Source: Cryptomeria japonica
Taxonomy: Eukaryota; Streptophyta; Pinopsida; Cupressales; Cupressaceae
Direction of reading: 5' to 3'
NCBI RefSeq assembly: GCF_030272615.1
Contig: NC_081408.1
Location: 404,867,389 to 404,931,388, forward strand
Length of the DNA stretch: 64,000 bases
Part shown: one piece after another, positions 1-13,200 of the stretch
How the letters are laid out: the number at the start of each line of letters is the position of its first letter
Numbering within the stretch: position 1 is the first letter of the stretch
Made by a program: the position numbers and the translations under genes
The notes under the pieces: model-generated
Seen by the model: only the letters and a program-made list of their open reading frames with translations
Database searches by the model: none
What the model was told of the DNA's origin: nothing

Positions 1-79
1 CAGCATATTACACAGTATCTTATCATATAAATGTTTGAACTTTGAACAAAGCAAAAAACAAACCAAATCCTGTTCTGTT

Positions 80-868
80 TTAAGATACAAAAATAATCTC
101 CTCGCCTTTCCTGCTGGACGTTGCAACTTGTTGCATTTGCTCCTCGGGGTCTTCGACGTTGTCATTATCCTCGAGAGGGAAACCAATCCACAGTGTATGT
201 CGGTTCTGCCTCTTCCTCGACTTCCTTGGGCGGCCACGCTTGCGCTTTGTGGATATGGAGCTTCTGGACTGGGAGGATTTGGCCTCGAAGTCTCCCCATT
301 TCTCCATTTCCATCTTCAACTCTCGCTTCTCCCACGTCTTCAAAAACTCCTTGACTCCATGCAACCCTATCTGTGCAGAGGCATGCCAAATCTCCTTGTT
401 GCAATTGGCACTCCATATGAGGTAAGGGCGTAGATGAGGTTTGAATTCACTGGCATGCAACCAGGTACCATTTGGACATACAAAACCCGCGCCATCCCTA
501 GTCATCCTCAAGAAACTATCCAAATCTCCACACCATTCTTCTTGAACACAACCTCGTATGATCCACTCCACTTGCTCTTTGCTCTCCAACTCCAAACACC
601 AAGCTGCGAACATGGAAGCAATCTCGACATTCATTCGGTATTTGAATTCACCTTGCATGTACTCATCGCCGAAAACAATCTTTACCCTCGTAAGAAAGGT
701 CATCTCTTCAAACAGGAAAATGTTTGAGAGTCTCTCATTAGAGGTCGACCCCCAAAACGCCATCATAGGTCGCGTGGCTTGGAGAGAAAAGTTCAGCTCC
801 ATTACATACCCTACGAAACCGGTTTGATAGAGAAGAGGTTGAGTTGAGTGATGGTATGATCTTTCCAA
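80..868 (-). pseudogene. ORF of unknown function with AT-hook-like basic motif
   Basis: The open frame is 262 codons long and I do not recognise the family. Near residues 208-220 there is a very basic stretch containing KRGRPRK, which matches the core of an AT-hook (a minor-groove DNA-binding motif). An acidic segment, EDNDNVEDPEE, follows. The first codon of the frame is TTG, with a stop two codons upstream, so a normal eukaryotic start is missing. The overlapping frame at 738-938 (ending near SLSN) reads smoothly into this one, so a frameshift probably separates a lost N-terminus. A LINE-type RNase H remnant lies just upstream on the same strand, so this may be a transposon-borne ORF or a gene fragment. 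Function and real extent are uncertain. Confidence 0.35.
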
Positions 869-1225
869 TGCCTTTTACATCTAAGTCCAAGCTTGTTGAA
901 GAAGCCAATCCAACCACCTCCTCGTCCTTACAAGGCAATTTAATGCATTATTCTTACGAGGTTGGCAAATATAAATGGGAGGGACATTAACTTCCCTCGC
1001 ATGCGTGAGTTGCTGAGCGTCGCCGCCACCTATTCCCCTATAATGCCATGGTTTAAAACATTCGCTAAATCTGATAAAGATTTAGGATGAAACCATATCT
1101 TGGTGCACCAAGTTGGAAAGATCTCGTACTATGATTTGATTTGCATTTATGGTCTCTGGGTGCCAATCTTGGATTGAGTTTCTTACCATTGCTAGTTTGT
1201 CTAGGTTAAAAAAAGTCTCCATGAT

Positions 1226-1686
1226 CTAGCCGTTAGGAGAAAATACTTCCCACCTAATGTCGCCAACTTGCAACTCAAACGCTTGGTTAGCACATGCATC
1301 AGCGTCCATGTTCCCTTCTCTTAAGATGTGGGATATTTTGAATTCTTGAACGGCATTGAGAATGTTTCTAATCCATCTAATCTCCTTATCTAACCTCCAG
1401 TTTTGAGGTTCGCCTCGAATTAAAGCCTGTGTGATAATTTGGGAGTCGCCTTCCAAATGTAGCTTGTCAACTCCTAGTCTTTACCGTACTTGAACCGCCA
1501 GAGAAGCTGCTTTTACCTCGGCTTCATTGTTTGTGCCCAAAGATAAGTGTTGTTTGCATCTAGCAATGATCATTCCATTAGAGCGTTTGGCAACACATCC
1601 AGCACTAGAGGGCATCGGATTACCACGAGATGTGCCATCAACATTGATTTTGAGTCTCCAAGTACTTTTAGTGAAAGGGAACTTTT
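1226..1686 (-). pseudogene. LINE-type RNase H domain remnant
   Basis: Read on the minus strand, the segment contains the RNase H1 signature in order: VDGTSRGNP, TNNEAEV, EGDSQII and MDADACAN. These supply the expected acidic residues. One in-frame TAA interrupts it after LAVQVR, just before RLGVDKLHLEGDS. This domain normally ends the ORF2 of plant L1-like elements. No RT or endonuclease is visible upstream, so it is an orphan 3' fragment or a captured RNase H domain. The identification is firm; the parent element is not. Confidence 0.75.
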
Positions 1687-1742
1687 TATTTTTAAATAAC
1701 TTTTCCCTTCACTTAAGTTCCCACATTAATAAAGTTAAATAA

Positions 1743-3182
1743 TTAATTCAACTTAATAACAACTTTATTGTTAAATAAATTAATAATTGCAAACGATTAT
1801 TAAAATCTCTAGTCAAAATCGATACTATCATCAACAAGATATTATTAATGAGTTCACTGTTTATCCAAACCTGGCCCAATTGACTTACTATAAATAGTAG
1901 GTATCTAAAAAAACATCAAAACACGTCAGAATCGCCTGCAACTGAAACTGCCTAGGCCAAATATCCTCAAGATCCCTTGAATGTCCTGGTTAGCCTACGG
2001 GACCATGGAGAAATAGGCTAATGACAACATCATATGTTGTGTGATAGAAAGGGGACATTACATGATTCATTTCTGATTTAGTTTACATTATTCATACCTC
2101 TTTAAATACCTCATTTGTTAAAGCAAGTAGTAAGGTGGAATTAATGTTATAGTACATGAATTTGACAAATTTTGATAGTTTGTGGATCAAGCTTGAGACG
2201 AATGATGTATCCATAATGCATTGACACATTTCAGTCCCCTTGTTGAGGGTTTCGACATGGGAGGAGGATCCTTGGGGGCATCTTCATCTAGTTTCAAGAG
2301 TATTGTTGGTCATAATTCAACAATTGTGACTCTCCAAAGAATCTTGATGATGAAGACCTTCAATTTCTAGAGATTAATGGTGACATTTTTAATTGCATGT
2401 GATTCTATTGATGATATATTTTGATGATGACATTATGTCTATAACTATAAACATTTTGGAATATAGTAAGAATTGTCAATGAGTCTATATTTCCTCTCAA
2501 ATAATCAATCTCCTCTTATAGCATTAGAAAAAAAATAAAGAAAAAAAGCTGCATCTGATACTGTATCTGTGTCCATGCAACTCTGGTAAATTAGTGATCA
2601 ATAACTGTTAGCAGTATCTTCTTGAATTTTCAAAAAGTATATCAGTCAATGGGTAAACAAATGATCCAATTATTTACAGGTATTCATGTTAGTATTTTCT
2701 CATGGATTTTTCAAATATTAGATTTGTCTGCTCAGTAAATTGGCAATCAAGGCTTTGTATGTATTCTTACTCTTAAAAATTTCTTACACAAGTTTCAAAA
2801 TATAGTTTCATAAAAAGAAGGAAATTAACTAATGCTTTCGTGGGCAGTTATATCTAGAGTAAATTCTGGATCAACTGAGTGCTTGTTTATGGTCTGACAT
2901 ATCAAGTGAGCTGCCTTAGTCATCTTCAAAGAGAGGCAGCTCACTTGAAATGTCAGACCTTAAACAATCACACAGTTGATTCTTAAATATCAAACCATCA
3001 ATTTCAAAACTTCATTCCTTGATTTCTGAAATGAGAACTTCAATAATTAACTGTAAATATATGTTTTTGTGTAATATATTAGCCAATAATATGTAATTCT
3101 TTAATTTCTGAAATGAGAAATTGGGTATATATATTTTTGTAATTTTTTTTATAACATAACTCAAAATTTGAACTGATTTCAG
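1743..3182. other. Non-coding stretch left of the first visible CAP-D3 exon
   Basis: I see no coding frame here. A TATA-like ACTATAAATAGTAG lies near 1880-1895, and GGGGACATTACA ends at about 2061. That terminus matches the 3' end of the solo LTR at 9998-11067, so 1850-2061 may be the end of a related LTR whose start I could not find. The inverted repeat at 2868-2982 is listed separately. The stretch ends in a TTTCAG acceptor at 3182, so at least its right part is intron of the condensin gene. Confidence 0.4.
2868..2982. ncRNA. MIRNA-like foldback (candidate small-RNA hairpin)
   Basis: The two 49-nt arms at 2868-2916 and 2934-2982 are inverted complements with only five mismatches (arm positions 2, 11, 15, 23 and 34), around a 17-nt loop. 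Mismatches are single and evenly spread, as in plant MIRNA stems and unlike the near-perfect arms of a young MITE. The central part of the 5' arm reads GTCTGACATATCAAGTGAGC. The hairpin lies in the intron upstream of the first visible CAP-D3 exon, and the strand of any transcript is unknown. I do not recognise a known miRNA. An old MITE is the main alternative. Confidence 0.45.
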
Positions 3183-4267
3183 GTGGGAACACCCAGCATA
3201 GGGCTCAAATCCGGGTTGCTACTCTTGAATTTGTTACAAAAGAGATGATTGCTATCAAAAGTCAATCGGTAAGGAGATCGGTGGTGGCACTTACAAGGTA
3301 TTTGAGTGTGAAAGCTCCGGAGAAGACTGATGCCCGAGCACTTACAGTGGAGGCAATTCTGATGATTGTTAGAGAGTTGAGTGGAAGGGAACAGAGGGAG
3401 TTTGGGAATTTTGTGGCTAAGCTGTCTCTAGGAAAGCCTCGTTACAGACTGATGGCAGTGGATCTGGCTGTTTCCCTTCTTGGAGCTCTGTCTGATCCTT
3501 TGGGGCTGAACAGAGAGGTTGAGGTTGAAAGAGAGGACAGCTCTATTGTTGAGCAACTGGAAAATGCAGATCTTTTTGAGGATGGAAATGCGGCAGATGC
3601 TTTGATGAACAAGGAGACAGATAATGGGGATGAGGATTCCATGTTGGAAGGTGCTGAGTGCTCTGACAAGGACAATCAAGGATCTGCCAATGTTAATGCC
3701 AATGCCAATAGCAGCAAAGTGAGTCTACAGACAACAAAAAACATTTGGTGGGGAGAGAGGTGCCTTGAGGCCCTGCTTCACCGTTGTTCTGACAAAGTCC
3801 CTGCAATACGTGCCCGTGCCCTCACAAACATGGCCCAAGCTATAGAAATTCTCTCAGCTGATATGGAACATCGGATTCGTTTGCAAGGATTAATGGGCTT
3901 TCGGGGTGCAGAGAACAATATGGTTCATGGGTTGAATGCACAGCCATCAGATGCTGAAAAGTGTTTCACTCCAGGGCAGGAGTGCCCCTCCTTTGGACGT
4001 CAGACACCTTCACCTCATTCCAATGCAGATGGTCTAGGTGCAACACCAATCACTCCAGGGGTAGCTCATAGGGATTTAGGATTTCTGTTGAGGAGACGGT
4101 GTATGGATGAAAAAGTGGCCGTTCGAAAAGCTGCTTTGAATCTGATGACAAAGTCAACAGCTCTTTTGGGGAAGCCTCCAGATGAGACGATGCTGCAAGC
4201 AATGGGTGCAGCCTGTAGTGATCCCATGGTTAGCATTAAGAAGGCTGGATTGTTGGCTCTATCAGAG
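3183..4267 (+). CDS. CAP-D3: CAP-D3 first visible exon (N-terminal HEAT region)
   Basis: The exon follows a TTTCAG acceptor and starts with two bases of a split codon. It gives 361 codons, from GNTQHRAQ to LLALSE, before a GTACAA donor. It holds ALTRYLSVKAPEK, LLHRCSDKVPAIRARAL and KKRC-like RRRCMDEKVAVRKAAL, which are HEAT-type helices. Between the helices sits a long acidic, low-complexity linker (about residues 90-150 of the exon) rich in Asp, Glu and Asn that is longer than I recall in Arabidopsis. The first ATG in frame is at 3245, but the open frame and homology extend upstream of it, so it is not the start codon. Confidence 0.9.
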
Positions 4268-7200
4268 GTACAATTACAAACTTTTAGTTTTGATAATAAC
4301 TAATAATAGTGTCTAAATCAATTGGTACAAAGTGTTTATGTTTAAGTAATTAAATAGGATTCTCTGTTATTGTTTTGCTTCTTTTTAACAATTTAGATAC
4401 GGTCTGCAATCCATAGCTACCTAACCCTTTGTAAATAAGCAACAGTTACAGATGTATGTGTTGTAGATAGTAGGATTCACCTCAATGTTGTTCTGTATGA
4501 AATACATTTTAAGTTTCTTGGTTCTGTGAAAAACAATGAGCTATGATTCATTCCGGATAAATCTTTTCCTTGGTTGCAATTGCCTTCTTAGAAGCTATTA
4601 TGATTGATTGTAACCCTTTTTGCAAAATTTTATGATTATTGGACCATTCTTCTGCTTGTTTTTCAGAAATTGAAGAATCAATTGTTGTGCAAGGATCTTG
4701 CATAGCGGAATGTTTCTAATCTGTGCATTCTGCTGAGAGCTAGAGACATAAATTCACCAAGTCCATTGCAAGAGGGAGAGCCTACAGAAGGAGACCAAAA
4801 TCGTATGAACATTATAAAACATAAACTCAATTGCAAATTAGTAACATGCTTTAGTCTATCTGCTGTTAAAAAATCTCTCCCCCAAAATCTCTTAACGCAA
4901 TGAATGCCAAACTTATATACAAACCCACAAAGAGATTCAGTTACATATCTTACAATGAATACGTTATTGTTTGTATCTAGATAAATGTTTCCTTGTTGGG
5001 CCACTAGCAGATCAACAAGTGATCCTGTTGCTCTTTCACTCCCTGAGTCTGTAAATGCATTATGACTTTTAAATGGTGCATGTTGTTCTGGCTGTTATTT
5101 GAATGGGGTGGCTGCCAGAAATCAGTACAAGTGCATGCTAGCCACTACCATATTGAGGGCTTATGAATGGTCTTTATATTTGAGGAAGTCTAGTGCATGT
5201 TATATAATAAGCTCCAAACTTGTTAAGAATGTGAAAGCTCTCTTATAAAATTTTCAGCATAATGAAATAATGATCATGTGGTAACAGAATCATTTAATCT
5301 ATTCCTAATATATAGTAGAAGCAAATGGATGGAGGTGGGTCAGAGAGTTAATACATCTTGTAAATTTCAGATATGATCAGATGGGTTTGAAGAAGATGTG
5401 ACATTACCCTGAGCATGGGTTTACTTTATAATTATAAGCTGGAATATAATTTGAAGAGTTACAGAAGTGTCTCCTACCCGGTTGGGTTTTGTCATACTAA
5501 CTAATTGGTAAACTTTTAAAATCTTCTGTGGTTTCAAAGCAATCAATTTTCTTATCTTGAATTGGTTTACTAACAAAGTATTTTCTTAAGGTATTTCTAA
5601 AAAATCTGCTTAATTGCTTCCTACATTTGCATGATAGAAGGATCTCCTCCTAATCTATAGAACCTTGTCTGATCAACTGGAAATGCTGATTAATGGAATC
5701 TCCTTAGCTACACAAAGTTTGCTGAATCCTCAAAGGATCCTTTTCTGTTGATCATTAGTTATGGTTTTATAATGCACTTTTTCATTGAAAAAACAAGTTC
5801 TCAAATACTTTTTTTTTGTATAAATATATTCTTTTTTCACCTTTTTCTATAGTTTTCAGGTAAACAAAGAGGCTCATTGTTTCATCTTTGCAATTCTTTT
5901 GTAAACTGTGGCACATCAGTGCCAACGTTTACAAAAAGCAAGGTGAAAAATTCAGTCTTGAATGATTTTTTTATTGCTTAAGCAATAGCACATGCTATCT
6001 CAGAAGTTGTAGAACTTGTAGTTGTTCTATCGTTGGTTTGTTTTGGTTTTGTTGGCTTTTAGTCATATATTTCTTTCGTTTTGTGTCCAACTTGTTTTAT
6101 TGCTCACTGGACTTGCTTTAGCATTGCTTGAATAAGTTCTATAGACCATCCTTCTTAGATTCAAGCTTCAGCTTCTTTTGAAGGGGAATCAGCAGAAAAT
6201 TACAAGTACGTGGCAATAGAAACTTGCTTTTTGTGGCATGTCTCATAAGGCTAAACATTTAGGAGTGCTCCAAGTTCCAGTTTTCTTTACATGTGGGAAA
6301 ATATAGTCTATGCTGAAGATTAGCCCATCCAACACTCGTTTCAAAAGCAGTTTTGATGTGGCTTTTAATTGCAATGCAACAGAAGGATGATCATTTTCTA
6401 TGAAATACTAGTCATTGAAATCAATTTGTTTCTCTTAGTAATCTGGGGATACTTAAGATCTGGATTTTTTGACAATGGCTAGTAATGCATTGTAAAACCT
6501 GTTTGAACTTATGGTTATGCTGACAAATAGCCCTGGGATAAATGTTGTCTGCATGGTTGAATATGTTGTAAGCCTTTAGTCTTTTGTCATATTTCTTGTT
6601 TGGATTTGTCTTCTACATTTGTTTTTATCAGATATAAATTTGTATAGAGGTTTTGGTCATAAATTTTTCCTCATATTTTCAAGATATTTGCATAGGTATT
6701 CAGAAAATTTCCAGTTGATAGAGTGATTTCAGAATGGTTGCAATCTGTACTACCATTAGTAACAGATAATGAAACAAGTATTCAGGAGGAATGCTTGAAT
6801 CTATTCCAAGAGCTTGTTGTAGAACGCATTTCTTCTGTTGCAGCCGAGAAGGCATCCAGCAAGAGATCAAATTTCTCTAATGTATCTTTAGTGCGAGGTC
6901 AAAATCAAGAGATGGAGATGTTATTTCCCCAAGGTGTTTTGTCCTTATTAAAAGGACTAGCTAATGGAAATATAGCATCCTGTGTGAAGCGAATATGCAT
7001 GCTTTTGGGTAAGAAAGGCCACCTGAAAACAGGAATAGCCTTTGCACTTCAGAACATTATCAAAACATCTGAATCCCTGTCACAGAAGCACTCAATACCT
7101 CTAGATAAGTGGATTGCTCCCCCTGGAACATGGCTGTTGCTCTCTGAAGTTTCACTATTTGTTCCCAAGGCATTAAGTTGGACTTTTCTGCGTCACCATT

Positions 7201-10200
7201 GGAAACTTCTTGATAGAACAGAACAGACTAATGAAATGTCCCAGGGAACACCATATAACACTCCTGTGAAGCAAGGAATGGAAAATAATTTCGAAGAAAC
7301 TGAAGCTATGTCTATTGGTTGGGCTACAGATAGAGTATTTTTACTTCAAACGATATCAAATGTAGCTGTGGTCCTTATCTCAGATGCCGCTGCAGAACTT
7401 GCTCATGACTTGCTCATACGTGTGGAGGCATTCAATATGCATCCTAGGGAGGTAAAATTAAGCACTTGTCAAACATATTGAAATTTATTGCTTTTGTGTG
7501 GAACTGCAAATTAGTTTTAAAGTTTGAATTCATAATGTACAGGTTGATGCACATGTGAAGGCTCTCATAACTCTATGCAAGCGGCAGGCATCATCAGAAG
7601 AAGAAGGAAATCAAATAATCTCTGCTTGGGTTGGTCAACTTCTTTCTAAAGCTGAGGAAATACTGGATGAATACATATCACAGTTTTCAAATGCTGATAA
7701 TATCAACAGCTTTAAGACCCCCCAGCCTTTGAGCAAAACCAGGTCACGGATGAAAAAGAAAGGCAATGCCATATCTTCAGATTTTGCCAGCCTTTCAATA
7801 CAAGTTGTTACTGCAATTTTTACCGTAGGTGCACTTGTTCTTGTTTGCCCCACAGCTAAACTGGGGCGTCTTGTTACCTTACTGCAAGCTATGGTTACAT
7901 CGAAAGCCCCAACTGCAGAAGGAACAAAGCGTTTCGGTGCTTCTATTTTTCCAAAACAAGTTGCACCTGCTGTGTATACACAAGCTTGGGTCACTCTTGG
8001 CAAAATATGCCTTGCAGATGATAAACTTGCCAAGTCTTGCATCCCTCTTTTTCTACAGGTAGTGTATTAGATATGTCCTCTGCATGGTTTATTAATTTTA
8101 TATTCATTATATTTCAACCATTTTAAAGGTTTGGTGCTGGTACATAGCTGTGTTCTTTACCTGCATAATCTGAAGTTTTATGTCGTTATAATTTGTTTGA
8201 CAGGAGCTTGAAATAACAGATTCTCCAGCTATCCGTAACAACATTATGGTTGCAATGAGTGACTTTTGTGTCCGCTATACTGCTCTTGTTGATGGGTGAG
8301 AGGATTCTCTTAAAGCTCTTGAGTGCATTATTAAACTTGAGCCATATTAATGATGTCATCTGCTATGTTTTGACTTCTCTTGATTCATTATGAACACCTC
8401 CATCGTTTGGCTCTAAAATGCATTTTTTTCTTTGACATCAACTTAAATTCTTCCTCAATGGTTATTACTATTTCCAATTTTCCAGCATATCAAGAGAGTT
8501 AGCAAATCAAATCTGCAAATTTGGTTTAGGGGTCAAAGTTTTACCATCTGATAATACTGGACGGTTCTTCCTTTTCTTGATCCTTTGCAAGATCACTAGT
8601 GATTCCTATACTGTCATCTCTGTCACGATCCTAACTCAGCTTTGGAGCAGATTTTGCATTAGCCATCAAACGCTCAATTATGACATCTCCATGCTGGGAC
8701 ACCACACTTTTACATTCCTTGCTAGCAATTCCAGCACAGAGATGTATTAATTCACCACCTATACAGATGTTTCTCATGTTAAACTTCGAATTTTATTTGC
8801 TTAAAAGTTCCCAAAATTGCTTCAGCAAACTTGTTCTGTACAGATTCTTAAATCATTGCATTTTTGAAAACCATATTCATTTGAGGCATTTTGTCAAACA
8901 CTTCATGTCTTTTATATGCTTCCACACTTGGTATACATGTCTATCATGACATTTGTAACTATATTACCTGACAAAAACAATCCACTCCTGATTATGTTTG
9001 GACAGATGATATTATGTTCCAAGGTTCCCATTTGGTTTGAGCTGGAAGGATATTTGCAAAGGTCATGGAATCAAATCTACACTGGGCAACTGCATATACT
9101 TAACAGTTTCTAAAGCCTTTTCAACAAATCCATTTTGTGTGTACTTTGAAATCATTGTGGCCTTTTGAGACAATATTTCTTGAAGGTATTTTGACAAACA
9201 GTTTACATGCCCCGTATATGCTTCCTCATTTTGCATATATGTTGACTAGGGCAATTGTATCTACTGCACTCGATGAAATTCTTCTATCTGTTATGCTTTG
9301 ATAGATGTCTATACTCTATTAAATTTGCGTTTTGACAGGCTGGAAGGGTGCTCACAAATGCTGTGGAACCTTATCTTTTTTAAAAACTATTGACTGCATT
9401 GCTGTTAGGTTCAATGAGAGGTTCTCAAAAAAACTACCTCCAATGGAAAACATGGCCTTGTATAAACAAAGCATATGGAGGATGTGCAAGAATTTGAATG
9501 ACTAAACCCAAACACAACAAAGATGCCTGAACAACTTAGAACAACATTCAATTGACCAGGAAGACGTTGATGCTTCTAAGAATGCCTCCCCATGTCCTAT
9601 GTCTCATTAATTTTGTATTTTATTACATTTGAACCTCTCAAAACACTGGCTGGCTCTTGAACTGCATGTGAAGTCAAAATTCTTTGCAGCCTACATGCAA
9701 TGTGGGCTTTTTGGGATAATTTGCCAGACTTTTCAAACATATAACAGTGCAAAACTGCGTAAGAACCCTCAATTACTGGCAGTTTCTATGTATTTGTTGG
9801 ACTTTTAAACTGCATGGGCAAAAGCCAAAATACTGCCTTGAATGCATTCCTGGGGTTTCGGAGATGATGAGCAGTTTTACAAAAACTGCAGAACTGTATC
9901 CAAAGTCTGCTTCCCTGTTATTATATACTTCTGGACTTCTCAACTGCACAAGCAAGTAAAACTCCTACCATTTTTTGTGTGTTTGACTATAGATTAGTGT
10001 AATATCCCCAATTCAGGACATTGAGATTTATGATTAAAATAAGTCTTAATTCAAAATTTAAACTTATTACTAAGGAACTTCGATACCATTACTGAGTGGA
10101 GCTAGCAAATATTGAGCAAAGAGCAGAAGATGTGAGGCAACTACATAAACAAGCAGAATTAACTACTTGACACCAAATTACGTACTGTAAGTGCCTCCTA

Positions 10201-13200
10201 AGCATTAAGGCACAATTCAGATATCGGAATAGAAGAAAGGAATAATAGTGCGATTGAGATCGTAGAAGACTATCGAACAAAGATGTCTGATGCAGGCAAC
10301 GAAATAAGGAAGGTAGAATCCATCTTCAATAAACAGCGACAAGGGCCAATACAGCCGACAATAGCATAAGAAGTTATCAGCAAAGGCATGAACAAGGAAG
10401 ATGTATGACACACGGACAACGTCAAAGCATTCATCCGTAACCAAGAATTAATCTCTATATTCTAATAGATAGCAACGGATTACTTACAATATGGCCGACA
10501 TCCCTAATTATAACTGCGACTTAAAGATAAAAGTATATCTTGTTACACTAGAACAAACAACAAATGTTGAACGACGATTATAACAAACTAACTATAATGA
10601 AGAGACAAAGGACATGTCTCTTGGAGGCATCGCATCCCTTACAAAGTATAAAGTAGGTAATCCAACTTCCTCAAAAGGGCATGGTGAGTGCTATAGATTG
10701 TTTTCTGATTACAACTGAATAAACGCAAGGGAGTAAGCCGAAGGCCCGATATCGTGTACCTGAAGCAAAGGTCTGGTCACATCAGTTACAGTGCTATATA
10801 TCCTGCAGAACGTCATGCCCAGATCTGAACAGTAGTAATCGTCTGTACATATTATATATTTCAAATCAGAAACAACCATTTCTATTACCATTAGCGATAT
10901 CAATTTCTAGTTCATTACATATTAATATTGTCACAGCAAGTAATTGTGTAATTGGTGCAAATTAATATCATTATTATAGGATTACATTTCCAAATACCTA
11001 AGTTATCATAAGAATCAGACATTAATTATCCCATAATCTATATACTCTCCCAATAAGGGACATTACAATTAGCAAGATCAATTTCAGGAAGGGCACTGAT
11101 CAAAAGTTCAAGTTCTGTATCATTGAATATTGATATAAGGTGTCTTGGTGAGGATCATTGATATAAGGTGTCTTGGTGAGGATTCATCGAATCCTTCCAT
11201 AAAAGCTTTAATTGGGTGCAGTGGACATGAGATGGTGGACCTTGGAAAACTGTTTTGGCAACCACTCTTCCAACAAACTTGAATTATGATAGGTGTTCAG
11301 TTTGATAAACAGAATTTGGATTGGGCCGAAAAGTAGATTCATTTCCAACAGTAGTGAACAGCAGTACTCCTTTGTGTAATATCATCTTTGACAGTGGTTG
11401 TTACCATTCTCTTGTTTGTTGTCAAAGTCATTTAGATGAGGAGTCTAACATGATTGAATAGTGATTTCTGCTGGATGCTGCCATACATAAGTATAGAGAA
11501 GTCTGCAATGCGTGTCAGCAAACTCAACTGAGTTACAAATGTCAAAAGCAGTACTGACATCATTAGAATCATTCTGCATGACAGGAGTTACTAACTGCAA
11601 TATTTTTCATAAAACAAAAAAAAGCCTCTCTAAATGGCAAAAGCCTTTATGTAACAAGGGGTAAAGGGCGTACAATAGATGTTGCTCCGGCACTTATATC
11701 TGCTGAATTAAGTTTAATGCTTAATACCACATTAAGGATTGTCTTGAATTGTGTGTAAAGATTCTTCAAAGAGGTAAACTATAGAACAAAGAAGGAATGA
11801 TTTTGTTACTACTAGGTGAAAGATAAGTACTAGAAACATGTTTGTATGGAAAGGCCAAAGGAATGATTTTGTTACTACTAGGTGAAAGATAAGATAAGAA
11901 GTCTAGTATTCAAAGGATTCAAAAGCCAAGAGGAAAAAGGAAAGAAAAATTGGCAAAGGAATTGTTATGCCCCAAGTTTTCATCCAAGACATTGATGGGC
12001 AAAGAACATACAAACACTTTTTTTGTGATACAGTTGTGACACAAATGTGCAACAATGTACACAGACACACTAGAGATATCACTACACAACACAATGATAA
12101 TTGGAGTGAGCAATGTCAATGCTCAAAGCATGATTGCATTAGTGAAAGTCTTAACCTTGTTGCATGACAACCTCATCACAACAATGATGATTGGTAAAAT
12201 TTTCTCGAACCACAATGATTGGGTACTAGATCATAACGCCTCTCTCACAAACAAAAAGATTAGGACGAAAGCGGTACATTATCTCATCCCTAAAACTAAA
12301 CAAGACACAAATAACATTCACAATGAAGTGGAAATGACATCTAAACTTTAGGTTTACCCACTCACTAGGAAAAACAATGAGGAGATCTAGGACTCACCAA
12401 GTTATACATTAGACTAATCTTTCTCACTCAAATGCACAACTTACAACACAAAACAATGAATAATTGACAAGGAACCTAAAAGACTTTTAAACCAAGTTGA
12501 TAGGTGGATAAGGTAGATCCCAATGGACAACTATTACAATTTTTTTTTTGAAAAAGGTCAAGAAGTATCCACTATCTTAGTATCGCCCCTATTACTAGTG
12601 CAAACTGCCCCTTTCCAAAATGGGTAATTCAAGATAGTACACAGGTCCAAAACATATTTGCCAAGAAATTGTACCCTAACCCTTGGTATTAGTCTCCCAT
12701 ATTTTTGTCCCAGTTTTGGAGGTCCATATGTAGATGTCTCTAGACATTAGGAGACTCCAAATGAAGTTTTTGTCTCCTTTATATCTCCTATAAGCACCCT
12801 TTGAAAATCAAGAAACTTCCTACAGAGGTTTCTTAGATATATCACATAATTACATGGGATTTTCTTGAAGTGATGATATTTAGTTGACAGAAGTTTAAAG
12901 AACTAAACAAATGCACCAATCAACTTGTAATTTTCTATTTTTGTCATAAAAATTTACATGTTTTTTTGGTTGTAGAAAATTTCCTTATTAAATCCCAAAG
13001 AGGTAAGAATATGAAGAGAAACAATAAAAAAGGGTTTAGATGTGTACTTGCATTGAAATTTTATCAATTGAAAATATGATGATCTCCTAGTTCACCCTAC
13101 CGTGTTCTTAAAAATAATAGCATTCCCCTCCTTGGTCGTTTGCCATCTTCAAGTGAATGTGGTTTTAAATAAATTTTTATATCATCTTCTCTCCTACAGC

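Noticed and set aside
1850-2061. Second complete solo LTR of the Solo-1 family
   Set aside because: Only the GGGGACATTACA terminus matches. No TGTAATRTCCCC start or target duplication was found in the first 2 kb.
4678-5004. 108-codon minus-strand ORF in the first visible CAP-D3 intron
   Set aside because: No recognisable domain or composition of a real protein. It lies in a plain intron of a gene on the other strand.
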